From Hymenobacter frigidus (GTDB lineage: Bacteria > Bacteroidota > Bacteroidia > Cytophagales > Hymenobacteraceae), in the NCBI RefSeq assembly GCF_014640435.1, contig NZ_BMGY01000005.1:1-64000 (forward strand): DNA of 64,000 nt. The letters are read 5' to 3'. The translations under genes and the position numbers were made by a program. Positions 35,543 through 44,243 of this stretch are shown one piece after another. The notes beneath the pieces were generated by a model. It was not told the origin of the DNA, made no database searches, and saw nothing but the letters and a program-made list of their open reading frames with translations. How positions within the stretch are numbered: the stretch's first letter is position 1; each line of letters starts with the position of its first letter.

Positions 35543-35579
35543 CTCGCGAGATGCCTCGGCTGCGCTCGGCATGACGTTC
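35543..35579. repeat. Half palindrome, family A (single right arm)
   Basis: Only the right arm (CTCGCGAGATGCCTCGGCTG...CATGACGTTC) is present; no partner left arm upstream, where the GIY-YIG gene ends instead. Confidence 0.9.
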
Positions 35580-35596
35580 AAATAGAACCAACGACA

Positions 35597-36949
35597 ATGG
35601 AAACCACCTTCGCCACCGATAAAGACCAAATCCTGCACGACAACCTCGACCACACACTTTTCTCGTGGTCGAAGCAAACGGGCCTGAATCCCATCAACGC
35701 CGAGCGCGCCGAAGGCGTGTACGTGTACGACCGCGACGGCAAGCGCTACATTGATTTCTCGTCGCAGCTGATGAACGTGAATATCGGCCACGGCGACCAG
35801 CGCGTGACCGAAGCCGTAGCTGCCCAGATGCGCGAGCTTAGCTACGTGTACCCCGGCATGATTACTAAAACCCGCGGCGATTTGGGTAAGAAATTAGCCG
35901 AAATCACCGCGCCCAACCTCACCAAAGCCTTTTTTACGCTGGGCGGGGCCGAGGCCATTGAAAACGCCATCAAGCTGGCGCGGGTGTATACTGGCCGTCA
36001 TAAGATTGTGACGCTGTACCTCTCGTTTCACGGGGCCAGCTACGGGGCAATGAGCGCCGGTGGCGACCCCCGCCGCTTTGCCGTCGACAGCCAGGCTATG
36101 CCGGGTGTGGTGCACGTCGAAAACCCGTATTCCTACCGCTGCCCCTGGTACTCCGACTCGCCCGAGCAGTGCGCCCAACGCGCCGCCGATGCTATGGAGC
36201 GCATCATCGGCTACGAAAATCCGGGCAGCGTGGCCGCCATCATCATGGAAGGCGAGTCGGGTACGTCGGGCTGCATCAAGTACCCGCCCGGCTACTGGAC
36301 GCGCATCCGCGAAATCTGCGACCGGCATGGCATCTTGCTGGTGGCCGATGAGGTAATGAGCGGTTTTGGCCGCACTGGCAAGTGGTTCGGCTCCGACCAC
36401 CACAACGTCAAAATCGACATCATGTGCATGGCCAAGGGCATCACCGCCGGCTACCTGCCCTTGGGCGCGGTAATGGTGGACGAGAAAATCGCCAAATCGT
36501 TCGACGACAAACCCCTGCCGCTCGGCCTCACGTACTCGGCGCACCCCGTGTCCTGCGCCGCCGCCGTGGCCGTGCTCGACATTTATGAAGAAGACAACCT
36601 GCTGGAAAACACGGTGGAAATGGGCCAGTACATGGACCAGCAAGTGGCCCAGCTTATGCGCCACCACCCCAGCATCGGCGACTGGCGCAACACCGGTCTG
36701 TTCGGCTGCCTGGAGCTGGTGAAAAACCGCGCCACCAAAGAGCCCATGGCCCCCTGGAATGCCACCAACGACCAAATGGCCGTGATGAACCAGGTGGCCG
36801 CCAAAATCCGCGAGCTGGGCATGTACACTTTCGTGCGCTGGAGCTATATTTTTATCTGCCCGCCGCTGACCATCACCAAAGACGAAATTGACGAAGGCTT
36901 GGCCATCATTTCCGAGGCGCTGGAAATTGCGGACGCTGCTTGTCACTAA
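35597..36949 (+). CDS. Class III aminotransferase (probable beta-alanine transaminase)
   Basis: 450 residues, PLP-dependent fold type I class III aminotransferase. PLP lysine K280 in MCMAKGITAGYLPLG, preceded by the LLVADEVMSGFGRTGKW signature. Given its neighbours, the probable reaction is beta-alanine + 2-oxo acid to malonate semialdehyde + amino acid. Relatives are annotated as aspartate/taurine/beta-alanine-pyruvate aminotransferases, so the amino acceptor is unsettled. The start at 35597 (METTFATDKDQ) is chosen; the ORF extension to 35540 is encoded by a palindrome arm. Confidence 0.9.
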   Translation: METTFATDKDQILHDNLDHTLFSWSKQTGLNPINAERAEGVYVYDRDGKRYIDFSSQLMNVNIGHGDQRVTEAVAAQMRELSYVYPGMITKTRGDLGKKLAEITAPNLTKAFFTLGGAEAIENAIKLARVYTGRHKIVTLYLSFHGASYGAMSAGGDPRRFAVDSQAMPGVVHVENPYSYRCPWYSDSPEQCAQRAADAMERIIGYENPGSVAAIIMEGESGTSGCIKYPPGYWTRIREICDRHGILLVADEVMSGFGRTGKWFGSDHHNVKIDIMCMAKGITAGYLPLGAVMVDEKIAKSFDDKPLPLGLTYSAHPVSCAAAVAVLDIYEEDNLLENTVEMGQYMDQQVAQLMRHHPSIGDWRNTGLFGCLELVKNRATKEPMAPWNATNDQMAVMNQVAAKIRELGMYTFVRWSYIFICPPLTITKDEIDEGLAIISEALEIADAACH

Positions 36950-36968
36950 GGTCTATAAAAACCTAGAC

Positions 36969-37159
36969 CTGGCGCGAGTTTAGCGAAGCGTAACTCGTGA
37001 CCAGCTATGACGTGGCGGCTGTGCCGCCACTGCCGCGACAGCGGCAATCGAAGGTCAGCCCAGCTAATTTCCAGCCTGCACAAGTACCAGCGTTCTGATG
37101 CGAGGCGCAGCCTCGCCCGAATAAATAACACGAGTTACGCTTCGCTAAACTCGCGCCAG
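36969..37159. repeat. Structured palindromic element, family F (31-bp outer stem, three inner hairpins)
   Basis: Perfect 31-base outer arms (CTGGCGCGAGTTTAGCGAAG..., inverse ending ACTCGCGCCAG) enclose 129 bases with three perfect hairpins: GTGGCGGC/GCCGCCAC (37012-37030), TGCCGC/GCGGCA (37031-37046) and GCGAGGC/GCCTCGC (37100-37116). Single copy in this window, between the aminotransferase and dihydropyrimidinase genes. Confidence 0.92.
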
Positions 37160-37176
37160 TAAACTGCTTAAGCACC

Positions 37177-38550
37177 ATGTCCATCCTTCTGAAAAACGGC
37201 CGCGTAGTTACCGCCGATTCGGACGCCGTCTGTGATATCCTTATTGAGGGCGAATCCATCGTCTCCATCGGTCGCAACTTAGCAGCTGATGGGGCGGAGG
37301 TTATCGACTGCACCGGCAAAATCATCGTGCCCGGCGGCATCGACCCGCACGTGCATTTGGAAATGCCGTTCATGGGTACTTTCAGCAGCGACACCTACGA
37401 AACCGGCACCCGCGCCGCCCTGCACGGCGGCACTACCATGGTCATCGATTTTATTCTGCAAAAGCAGGGCAATTCGCTGCGGGCTGCTTTTGAGGAGTGG
37501 AGCGGCCGCGCCACCGGCAACGCCGTGGGCGACTACAGTTTCCACATGGCTGTCACGGATTTCAACTCAAATACGAAGGAAGAAATCAAGGAAATGATTG
37601 ATGAAGGCATTACTTCCTTCAAGACTTTCATGGCCTACAAGGGCGCGCTCATGATTGACGACGCGCAGATGGTGGGCCTGATGCAGGAGGTGAAAAAGCA
37701 CGGTGGCCTCGTGACGGCCCACGCCACCAACGGCGACATGATTGACACACTTATCGCCCAGCACCGGGCGCAGGGCAAGCTTACGCCGCTCTACCACTAC
37801 CTCTCGCAGCCCGAAGTGACCGAAGCCGAGGCCTCGGGCCGCTTCGCCGATATCGCCAACTACACGGGCGTGAATGCCTACATCGTGCACCTCACCTGCG
37901 AGGGCGCCCTCAACCAGGTGCGCCGCGCCACCGAGCGCAATCAGCGCGTGCTGGTCGAAACCTGCATTCAGTATCTGCTACTCGACGCGCGGCTGTATGA
38001 AGACGAGGCCAACGGCGCGAAGGTGGTGATGTCGCCCCCGTTGCGTGAGAAAAAGGACCAGGCCACGCTCTGGGCCGGGCTAAACCAGGGCCTGGTCAAC
38101 GTGGTGGGTACCGACCATTGCCCTTTTATGTGGGAGCAGAAGCTGCTGGGCAAGGACGATTTCTCGAAAATTCCCAACGGCCATCCTGCCGTGGAGCACC
38201 GCATGGAACTACTGTTTTCGGAAGGCGTAAACAAAGGTAAAATCACGCTTCAGAAATTCGTAGAAGTAACTTCTACCAACGCCGCGAAAATCTTCGGCAT
38301 GTTCCCCCGCAAAGGCACCATCAGCATCGGGGCCGATGCGGACTTGGTAATTCTTGACCCTAATAAAAAGCACACTATTTCGGCCAGCACGCACCACATG
38401 AATTGCGATTACTCGGCCTATGAAGGATGGGCGCTAACTGGTAAGATTGAGACGGTGCTGCTACGTGGAAAAGTGGCCGTAGATGCCGGAGAAGCCAAAG
38501 TTTCGAAAGGCTACGGGCAATTTATTCGGCGCGGCAAGCCAAACATTTAG
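37177..38550 (+). CDS. hydA: Dihydropyrimidinase (D-hydantoinase)
   Basis: 457 residues, cyclic amidohydrolase. Metal ligands H58 and H60 in GGIDPHVHLEMPF, the probable carbamylated K155 in SFKTFMAYKG, a further His in GLVTAHATNGD and Asp in VVGTDHCPF. It opens dihydrouracil/dihydrothymine to N-carbamoyl-beta-alanine (or its methyl form). It is the central gene of the reductive pyrimidine catabolism cluster, with the ureidopropionase next downstream. The ATG at 37177 directly follows the family F element and matches the family N-terminus (MSILLKNGRVVTADS). Confidence 0.95.
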   Translation: MSILLKNGRVVTADSDAVCDILIEGESIVSIGRNLAADGAEVIDCTGKIIVPGGIDPHVHLEMPFMGTFSSDTYETGTRAALHGGTTMVIDFILQKQGNSLRAAFEEWSGRATGNAVGDYSFHMAVTDFNSNTKEEIKEMIDEGITSFKTFMAYKGALMIDDAQMVGLMQEVKKHGGLVTAHATNGDMIDTLIAQHRAQGKLTPLYHYLSQPEVTEAEASGRFADIANYTGVNAYIVHLTCEGALNQVRRATERNQRVLVETCIQYLLLDARLYEDEANGAKVVMSPPLREKKDQATLWAGLNQGLVNVVGTDHCPFMWEQKLLGKDDFSKIPNGHPAVEHRMELLFSEGVNKGKITLQKFVEVTSTNAAKIFGMFPRKGTISIGADADLVILDPNKKHTISASTHHMNCDYSAYEGWALTGKIETVLLRGKVAVDAGEAKVSKGYGQFIRRGKPNI

Positions 38551-38573
38551 CACGAATAAAGAACGCATCAATG

Positions 38574-38696
38574 AGAATGTCATTCCGAGCGTAGCCGAGG
38601 AATCTCGCGTGTGGTAGTAAATCAATTATTAGCTACGCTGACCTACGGTTCAACGATGCGAGCGAGATTCCTCGGCTACGCTCGGAATGACGTTCT
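38574..38696. repeat. Palindromic element, family A (copy 6)
   Basis: Arms AGAATGTCATTCCGAGCGTA and inverse ending CTCGGAATGACGTTCT; an ATTCC variant of the family. Lies between hydA and the ureidopropionase gene. Confidence 0.94.
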
Positions 38697-38730
38697 AATT
38701 CACATACTCCCTCTTCAACCCTTCCACCAG

Positions 38731-39597
38731 ATGTCCAGAATAATTAAATCCGGCCTCATTCAGATGAGCCTGCCGATGACCGAAGGCGAAGGCACGATTG
38801 CCGAAATCATGGAAGCTATGGTGCAAAAGCACATTCCGCTGATTGAGGAGGCCGGCCGCCAGGGCGTGCAAATCCTGTGTTTGCAGGAGATTTTTAACAC
38901 CCCGTATTTCTGTCCCGGCCAGGATAAGGCGTGGTACGCCTCGGCTGAATCGGTGCCCGGCCCGACCACTGAGCGCATGGCCGAATACGCCAAGAAATAC
39001 AACATGGTGATGATTGTGCCCGTGTACGAGCGCGAGTCGGCGGGCTTTCTTTACAACACGGCCGCCGTGATTGATGCCGACGGCACCTACCTCGGCAAAT
39101 ACCGTAAAAACCATATTCCGCATACCTCCGGTTTTTGGGAGAAATTCTTCTTCAAGCCCGGCAACCTGGGCTACCCCGTGTTCCAAACCAAATACGCCAA
39201 AGTAGGCGTGTACATCTGCTACGACCGCCACTTCCCCGATGGTGCCCGCGTGCTGGGCCTGAACGGGGCCGAAATCGTGTACAATCCTTCGGCTACCGTG
39301 GCCGGCCTTTCGCAGTACCTCTGGAAACTCGAGCAGCCTGCGCACGCGGCGGCCAACGGCTATTTCATGGGTTGCATCAACCGGGTGGGCGTGGAGAAGC
39401 CCTGGAACCTGGGCAAGTTCTACGGCACGTCCTATTTCGTGGACCCGCGCGGCCAAATTATCGCGCAGGCCAGCGAGGATAACGACGAACTATTGGTGGC
39501 CGAATTCGACCTCGACATGATTGAAGAAGTGCGCAATACCTGGCAGTTCTTCCGCGACCGCCGCCCGGAAACCTACGAGAAACTGGTGGAGCTGTAG
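38731..39597 (+). CDS. Beta-ureidopropionase (N-carbamoyl-beta-alanine amidohydrolase), nitrilase superfamily
   Basis: 288 residues. The Glu-Lys-Cys triad of the nitrilase/CN-hydrolase fold is visible: E53 (LCLQEIFNTPYF), K126 (GKYRKNHIPH) and C163 (GVYICYDRHFPDGAR). It hydrolyses N-carbamoyl-beta-alanine to beta-alanine, CO2 and NH3, the third step of the pathway. Start at 38731 (MSRIIKSGLIQMSLP); the 40 codons upstream in the ORF come from the palindrome. An N-carbamoylputrescine amidase is the nearest alternative, but the cluster decides the call. Confidence 0.93.
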   Translation: MSRIIKSGLIQMSLPMTEGEGTIAEIMEAMVQKHIPLIEEAGRQGVQILCLQEIFNTPYFCPGQDKAWYASAESVPGPTTERMAEYAKKYNMVMIVPVYERESAGFLYNTAAVIDADGTYLGKYRKNHIPHTSGFWEKFFFKPGNLGYPVFQTKYAKVGVYICYDRHFPDGARVLGLNGAEIVYNPSATVAGLSQYLWKLEQPAHAAANGYFMGCINRVGVEKPWNLGKFYGTSYFVDPRGQIIAQASEDNDELLVAEFDLDMIEEVRNTWQFFRDRRPETYEKLVEL

Positions 39598-39618
39598 AGT
39601 CCATTCCGCATGATAGGC

Positions 39619-39728
39619 CGTCATGCCGAGCGTAGCCGAGGCATCTGGCGTGCAGCAGTAATTCAATCGTTGCAAAAACAATGATTAGTAGTGGCACGCG
39701 AGATGCCTCGGCTACGCTCGGCATGACG
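39619..39728. repeat. Palindromic element, family A (copy 7)
   Basis: Arms CGTCATGCCGAGCGTAGCCG and inverse. Lies between the ureidopropionase gene and preT. Confidence 0.95.
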
Positions 39729-39764
39729 TTCTGAGTTTTTTAAAATCCTGAATTATTCCGTCCA

Positions 39765-41090
39765 ATGGCTGAATTTTCTACTCCCACCACCGAACAGCAA
39801 TTCGCAGAGAATTTCGCGCAATTGAAGCCGGTGATGAACCGCACCGAGGCGCTTTATGAAAGTTCGCGCTGCCTGTTTTGCTTCGATGCGCCGTGCATCA
39901 AGGCGTGCCCGTCGGGGATTGATATTCCGCAGTTTATTCGGCAGATTAATTCCGGTAACGATACCGGTGCGGCACGCACTATTTACGCGGCTAATTATTT
40001 CGGTAACGTCTGCGGCAAAGTATGCCCTACAGAGGTGCTGTGTGAAGGTGCCTGCGTGTATAATTTGCAGGAAGTGAAGCCAATTGAGATTGGCCGCCTG
40101 CAAAGCTTTGCCACAACTAAGGTGATTAAGAGCGGAGAAAAGCTGTTCGGGCCGGGTGTGGCTAATGGAAAAAGTGTGGCCGTAATTGGCGCGGGACCGG
40201 CTGGTATTTCGGCGGCCTGTGAGCTGCGCTCACTGGGGTACGAAGTGGATGTTTTTGAAGCCAAAGCGCAGCCTTCGGGTCTGACAATATATGGCGTAGC
40301 ACCGTACAAGATAACGAACGAGGAAACGTTGGCGGAAATGGCCTATTTGCAATCGCAATTTGGCTATAATGTGCATTTCAATTCTGCTATTTCTTCGCGG
40401 AATGAATTAGCGAAGCTGGAAGAAAAATACGGCGCTATTTTTCTGGGAATTGGCTTGGGTAAAACCAATGAATTGGGCTTGCCGGGCGAGAATAAAATTA
40501 ATTGCACCGGGGCAGTTGAATTTATCTCGGAGTTGCGCCAGCATCATCATGAAGTAGTGGTAGGCCGCAAGGTGATTGTACTGGGTGGCGGCAACACTGC
40601 AATGGACGCCGCTTCGGAATCGTCGCGGCTCGGGGCAGACCATGTGATTCTGGCCTACCGGCGCGGCAAGGAGGAAATGGGTGCGTATGATTTCGAGTAT
40701 GACTTAGCCAAAGGCGTGGGAGTGAAGGGATTATTTAACGTAGCGCCAATCGAAATTATGGGCAATAGTTGTGTTTCCGGTGTGAAATTTATTCGCACGG
40801 CGACCACCGATGGCAAAGTGCATGAAATTGCCGGCTCCGAATTCATCGAGCCCTGCGACATGGTCATAAAGGCCACCGGCCAGGCCAAGCAAACCGAATT
40901 CCTGAGCCTGATTCCGGGCCTGGCGCTGGACGGTAAGGGTCGTATTACCGCCAATGCGCACACCGGGCAGACGACTAACCCCCAATACTTTGCATCTGGC
41001 GATGCCTGGAATGGCGGCGCGGAAGTGGTGAATGCGACGGCCGAAGCCAAGCTGACGGCGCGTGGCATTCACGCTTACTTGAGTAAGTAG
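39765..41090 (+). CDS. preT: Dihydropyrimidine dehydrogenase, NAD(P)H/FAD subunit
   Basis: 441 residues. N-terminal [4Fe-4S]-type cysteines (C36, C39, C44, C48 in SSRCLFCFDAPCIKACPSG, and VCGKVCPTEVLCEGAC), then an FAD site (VIGAGPAGISAACELRSLG) and an NAD(P) site (VLGGGNTAMDAASESSRLG), as in PreT and glutamate synthase small subunits. It feeds electrons from NAD(P)H to PreA to reduce uracil and thymine. By eye the middle of this gene is less GC-rich than its neighbours, though the family and context leave its role clear. Confidence 0.93.
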   Translation: MAEFSTPTTEQQFAENFAQLKPVMNRTEALYESSRCLFCFDAPCIKACPSGIDIPQFIRQINSGNDTGAARTIYAANYFGNVCGKVCPTEVLCEGACVYNLQEVKPIEIGRLQSFATTKVIKSGEKLFGPGVANGKSVAVIGAGPAGISAACELRSLGYEVDVFEAKAQPSGLTIYGVAPYKITNEETLAEMAYLQSQFGYNVHFNSAISSRNELAKLEEKYGAIFLGIGLGKTNELGLPGENKINCTGAVEFISELRQHHHEVVVGRKVIVLGGGNTAMDAASESSRLGADHVILAYRRGKEEMGAYDFEYDLAKGVGVKGLFNVAPIEIMGNSCVSGVKFIRTATTDGKVHEIAGSEFIEPCDMVIKATGQAKQTEFLSLIPGLALDGKGRITANAHTGQTTNPQYFASGDAWNGGAEVVNATAEAKLTARGIHAYLSK

Positions 41091-41122
41091 GTAAGTAGAC
41101 CAATTTTTTTCAACAAAAACGC

Positions 41123-41404
41123 ACGTCATGCTCATCTAGCGTCCGCGTAGCCGAAGCACCTCGCGTGTGGTAGTAAGTAGTCGCGCACAAGTAACCGTAG
41201 TCAACCAAAAAGAACGTCATTCCGAGCTTGCCGAGGAATCTCGCCGGAGTCATCCGCGCCGCCTACTGGCGCGGGCGAGATTCCTCGGCAAGCTCGGAAT
41301 GACGTTCTTCTTTATCCGGTTACTTGTGCGTGGGCACTTAAATAAATCGTTCAACGACGTGAGCCAGATGCTTCGACTGCGCGGACGCTAGATGAGCATG
41401 ACGT
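41123..41404. repeat. Palindromic element, family A variant, outer element of a nested pair
   Basis: Left arm ACGTCATGCTCATCTAGCGT (continuing CCGCG), right arm GCGGACGCTAGATGAGCATG. The 41210-41309 element lies between these arms. This fills the 333-base gap between preT and preA; no gene is seen in it. Confidence 0.9.
41210..41309. repeat. Palindromic element, family A, inner element of a nested pair
   Basis: Arms AAGAACGTCATTCCGAGCTT and inverse AAGCTCGGAATGACGTTCTT, with a small GGCGC hairpin at the centre. It is complete and sits inside the outer element, so it inserted later. Confidence 0.95.
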
Positions 41405-41423
41405 TTTATTAGTAATAACTTCC

Positions 41424-42812
41424 ATGCCTGACCTTTCCATCAATTTCGCCGGCATTAAATCGCCGAATCCTTTCTGGCTGGCTTCGGCTCCGCCCACCAA
41501 TTCCGGCTACCAGGTGATGAAGGCCTTCGATGCTGGCTGGGGCGGCGCGGTGTGGAAGACGTTGGGCGTGCCCGTCGTGAACGTATCGAGCCGCTACGGC
41601 GGGGTGAATTACCGTGACAAGCGCCTAATCGGTTTTAATAATATTGAGCTGATTTCGGACCGCCCGTTGGCCGATAACCTGCGCGAGATTGAGGAAGTGA
41701 AAAAGCGGTTTCCCAACCACGCCGTCATTGCCTCGCTTATGGTGCAAACCCGGCAGGAGTGGCACGACATTGTGCGCCAAAGCCAGGATGCGGGCGCCGA
41801 TGGCTTCGAGCTGAACTTTGGCTGCCCGCACGGCATGTGCGAGCGCGGCATGGGCTCGGCGGTGGGGCAGGAGCCCAAGGTGCTGCAGATGATTGTGGAA
41901 TGGGTGATGGAGGTGGCCACCAAGCCCGTGATTGTGAAGCTCACGCCTAATATTTCCGATATCACAGAACCCGCTTTGGCGGCGCGGCGCGGTGGGGCCA
42001 ATGCCATTTCGCTCATCAACACGATTCAGAGCATCGTGGGCGTCGATTTAGACCTGTTTGCCCCGTACCCGATTGTGGACGGCAAGGGCAGCAATGGCGG
42101 CTACTGCGGCCCGGCCGTGAAGCCCATTGCCCTGAACATGGTGAAAAACTGCGCCCAGCACCCCGATATAAAGATGCCCATTTCGGGCATCGGTGGCATT
42201 GAGAACTGGCGCGACGCGGTGGAGCACATTCTACTGGGCGCGAGCTCAGTGCAGGTGTGCACGGCGGCCATGCACTTTGGCTTCGGCATCATCCGGGAAA
42301 TGACTTCCGGCTTGGAGCAGTACATGGTGGAAAAGGGCTTCAATACCATCTACGACATGGTGGGCAAGGCGCTGCCCAACGTGCTGCACTGGGAAGACCT
42401 CAACATGAAGTACAAGGTGACGGCCAATATCCACGCCGAAAAGTGCATAGGCTGCCAGCTCTGCTACACGGCCTGCGAAGACGGTGCTCACCAAGCCATT
42501 AAGCTGAATGCAGGCACCCGCGTTCCCGAAATTATCGAGGAAAACTGCGTGGGCTGCAACCTGTGCTCGCTGGTATGCCCCGTGGAGCAGTGCATCACGA
42601 TGGACCGCACCGACGACGGCACCCAGCACCTCACCTGGAAGGAGCGCATCGCCGCCGGCACTGCGCCCACCGAGTTCAATGACGAGCGTGCCGGTGGCCG
42701 CCACCACTGGGTACCCGTGCCCAGCGCCGCGCTCGGCAAGGAGCGCCACAAAACGCTGCCTGGCACGGCCCGGGTAATTAACGGCGAAACGGTGGTGCCG
42801 ACGGAGGCATAA
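41424..42812 (+). CDS. preA: Dihydropyrimidine dehydrogenase, catalytic subunit
   Basis: 462 residues. FMN-dependent dihydroorotate-dehydrogenase-like TIM barrel (SINFAGIKSPNPFWLASAPPT, ELNFGCPHGMCERGMG with the substrate loop, GIGGIENWRDAVEHILLGASSVQVCTA) followed by two [4Fe-4S] motifs near C341 (CIGCQLCYTAC) and C375 (CVGCNLCSLVCP), and a C-terminal tail with VPVPS. Reduces uracil/thymine to dihydro forms with PreT. Last gene of the cluster; separated from preT only by nested palindromes. Confidence 0.95.
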   Translation: MPDLSINFAGIKSPNPFWLASAPPTNSGYQVMKAFDAGWGGAVWKTLGVPVVNVSSRYGGVNYRDKRLIGFNNIELISDRPLADNLREIEEVKKRFPNHAVIASLMVQTRQEWHDIVRQSQDAGADGFELNFGCPHGMCERGMGSAVGQEPKVLQMIVEWVMEVATKPVIVKLTPNISDITEPALAARRGGANAISLINTIQSIVGVDLDLFAPYPIVDGKGSNGGYCGPAVKPIALNMVKNCAQHPDIKMPISGIGGIENWRDAVEHILLGASSVQVCTAAMHFGFGIIREMTSGLEQYMVEKGFNTIYDMVGKALPNVLHWEDLNMKYKVTANIHAEKCIGCQLCYTACEDGAHQAIKLNAGTRVPEIIEENCVGCNLCSLVCPVEQCITMDRTDDGTQHLTWKERIAAGTAPTEFNDERAGGRHHWVPVPSAALGKERHKTLPGTARVINGETVVPTEA

Positions 42813-42844
42813 GCAATTGGCGCACAAAGCACCTATACTCGTGA

Positions 42845-42920
42845 CGAAGTAGTCGGCGAGAACGGTGTAGCCAAGAGTCGCGTCGCTACACCCGTCAGTC
42901 AAATTTCGCATTCTACTTCG
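42845..42920. repeat. Degenerate palindromic element downstream of preA
   Basis: Outer arms CGAAGTAG / CTACTTCG and inner arms GGTGTAGC / GCTACACC. It lies between convergent preA and XdhC genes and may also serve as a weak bidirectional terminator. No other feature is seen in the 42813-43073 gap. Confidence 0.6.
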
Positions 42921-43073
42921 CAAGGAGTATCGTAACCTGATGCGCCCCGATTCAGAGGTTGACGTCACGTCAGATGCGCCGCAGCTAGTTGCGTGCAGCC
43001 TTTGGGTGGATGGTTGGATGATTAGGCAACTGCTAATTAGTGCCTGTGCGCAGTCCTGCCAAACAGGGTACTT

Positions 43074-44243
43074 TTAACGCATTTCAGCGGCTTTGGGCCT
43101 TAATTCGAAAGGGTGCTCCGGAGAATCGGCGTGGATGGCGGCCGTGGTAGCCCGTAGGTGCTGGGGACGCCGTCCGTTCTTCACGGCCTGGATTTCGGCC
43201 ACAATGGCCAAGGCGATTTCCTCGGGCGTTTCGCCCCCCAAACTCAGGCCGATAGGACTGTGCAGGCGGTGTTGCAGCGCTTCCGCTGCTTCGGCTTCTG
43301 ATAGATTCAGTTCTGCTTCTCCTAACAGTCGCCCGGCCTTGGCGCGGGGACCCAGCAGGCCAATGTAGGGCACCGATGACGGAAGCAGATTTTGCAGTGC
43401 CGCCAAGTCGTAGGCGTAGTTGTGACTGAGCAGTACGTGGTAGGCCCCGGCTTCGGGAATCTGCGTTTCCAATTCGCGCACGGGCACAATCCGTACTTCG
43501 GCCGCTTCCGGAAAGCGGGCGGCGGTGGCTAGGTTGGGGCGGCCGTCTACCACCGTGATGTGCCAGCCCAGCGAAGCGGCCAGGTGCACCAGCGGCTGGG
43601 CATCGTTGCCGGCCCCGTACACGATGAGGCGCAGCGGCGGCGTGAGCACCTCCAGTAACACCCGCACCGGCCCGGCATCGGTTTCAATATCCAACACCTG
43701 CGAAAGTCCCTGCGTGAGGGTAGCCCGTGCGGCCTCCGCCAGCGGAGCGGCCAGTAGGGGAGTGCCCCGCAACGCGCCCGCTGCCGACAGCAACAGGCGT
43801 TGCCCCACCGCCGCCCGCAGGCCCGTTGCATCCGTTTCAAAAACCGTGGCCAGCACGGCTGGCTCCGGGTGCTGGGCAAAGCCGCGCAAAAGCTCCATCG
43901 GATTGTCAGCCGCGTCGAAATCCAGCGGCTCCAGCAGAATGCGGACCACACCCTGGCAGCCGGGGCCGAGGCCGTGGCGCGGGTCGTCCTCGTCCCGGGT
44001 ATCGTAAGTGACCAGCGCGGGTTGGCCCCGGAAAATGGCCTGGCGTGCCCGCTGGCGGGCATCGCCCTCCAGGCAGCCGCCACTGATGGCCCCGGTTAGC
44101 TGGCCGTCGTCGGTGACGAGCATGCGGGCGCCGGGGCGGCGGTAGGCCGAGCCCAGTACCTCCACCACCGTGGCCAGGGCGCAGGGCCGGCCCCCGGCGC
44201 GGTGCCGGTCGTAGGCCAAGAGCAGGCGTTGGAGTTCAGTCAT
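43074..44243 (-). CDS. XdhC family protein
   Basis: 389 residues. N-terminal XdhC/CoxI domain (CALATVVEVLGSAYRRPGARMLV...GAISGGCLEGDAR) and C-terminal Rossmann domain (LIVYGAGNDAQPLVHLAASLGWHITVVDGR, YIGLLGPRAKAGRLL, SPIGLSLGGETPEEIALAIVAEI). Family members deliver or sulfurate the molybdenum cofactor of xanthine dehydrogenase-type enzymes. No xanthine or CO dehydrogenase gene lies in this window, so its client is elsewhere. Start at 44243 (MTELQRLLLAYDRHRAGG) matches the family. Confidence 0.9.
   Translation of the reverse strand: MTELQRLLLAYDRHRAGGRPCALATVVEVLGSAYRRPGARMLVTDDGQLTGAISGGCLEGDARQRARQAIFRGQPALVTYDTRDEDDPRHGLGPGCQGVVRILLEPLDFDAADNPMELLRGFAQHPEPAVLATVFETDATGLRAAVGQRLLLSAAGALRGTPLLAAPLAEAARATLTQGLSQVLDIETDAGPVRVLLEVLTPPLRLIVYGAGNDAQPLVHLAASLGWHITVVDGRPNLATAARFPEAAEVRIVPVRELETQIPEAGAYHVLLSHNYAYDLAALQNLLPSSVPYIGLLGPRAKAGRLLGEAELNLSEAEAAEALQHRLHSPIGLSLGGETPEEIALAIVAEIQAVKNGRRPQHLRATTAAIHADSPEHPFELRPKAAEMR

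Noticed and set aside
36969..37159. tRNA or tRNA-like gene
   Set aside because: The fold is branched, but the 31-bp acceptor-like stem is far too long and there are no T-loop, D-loop or CCA features.
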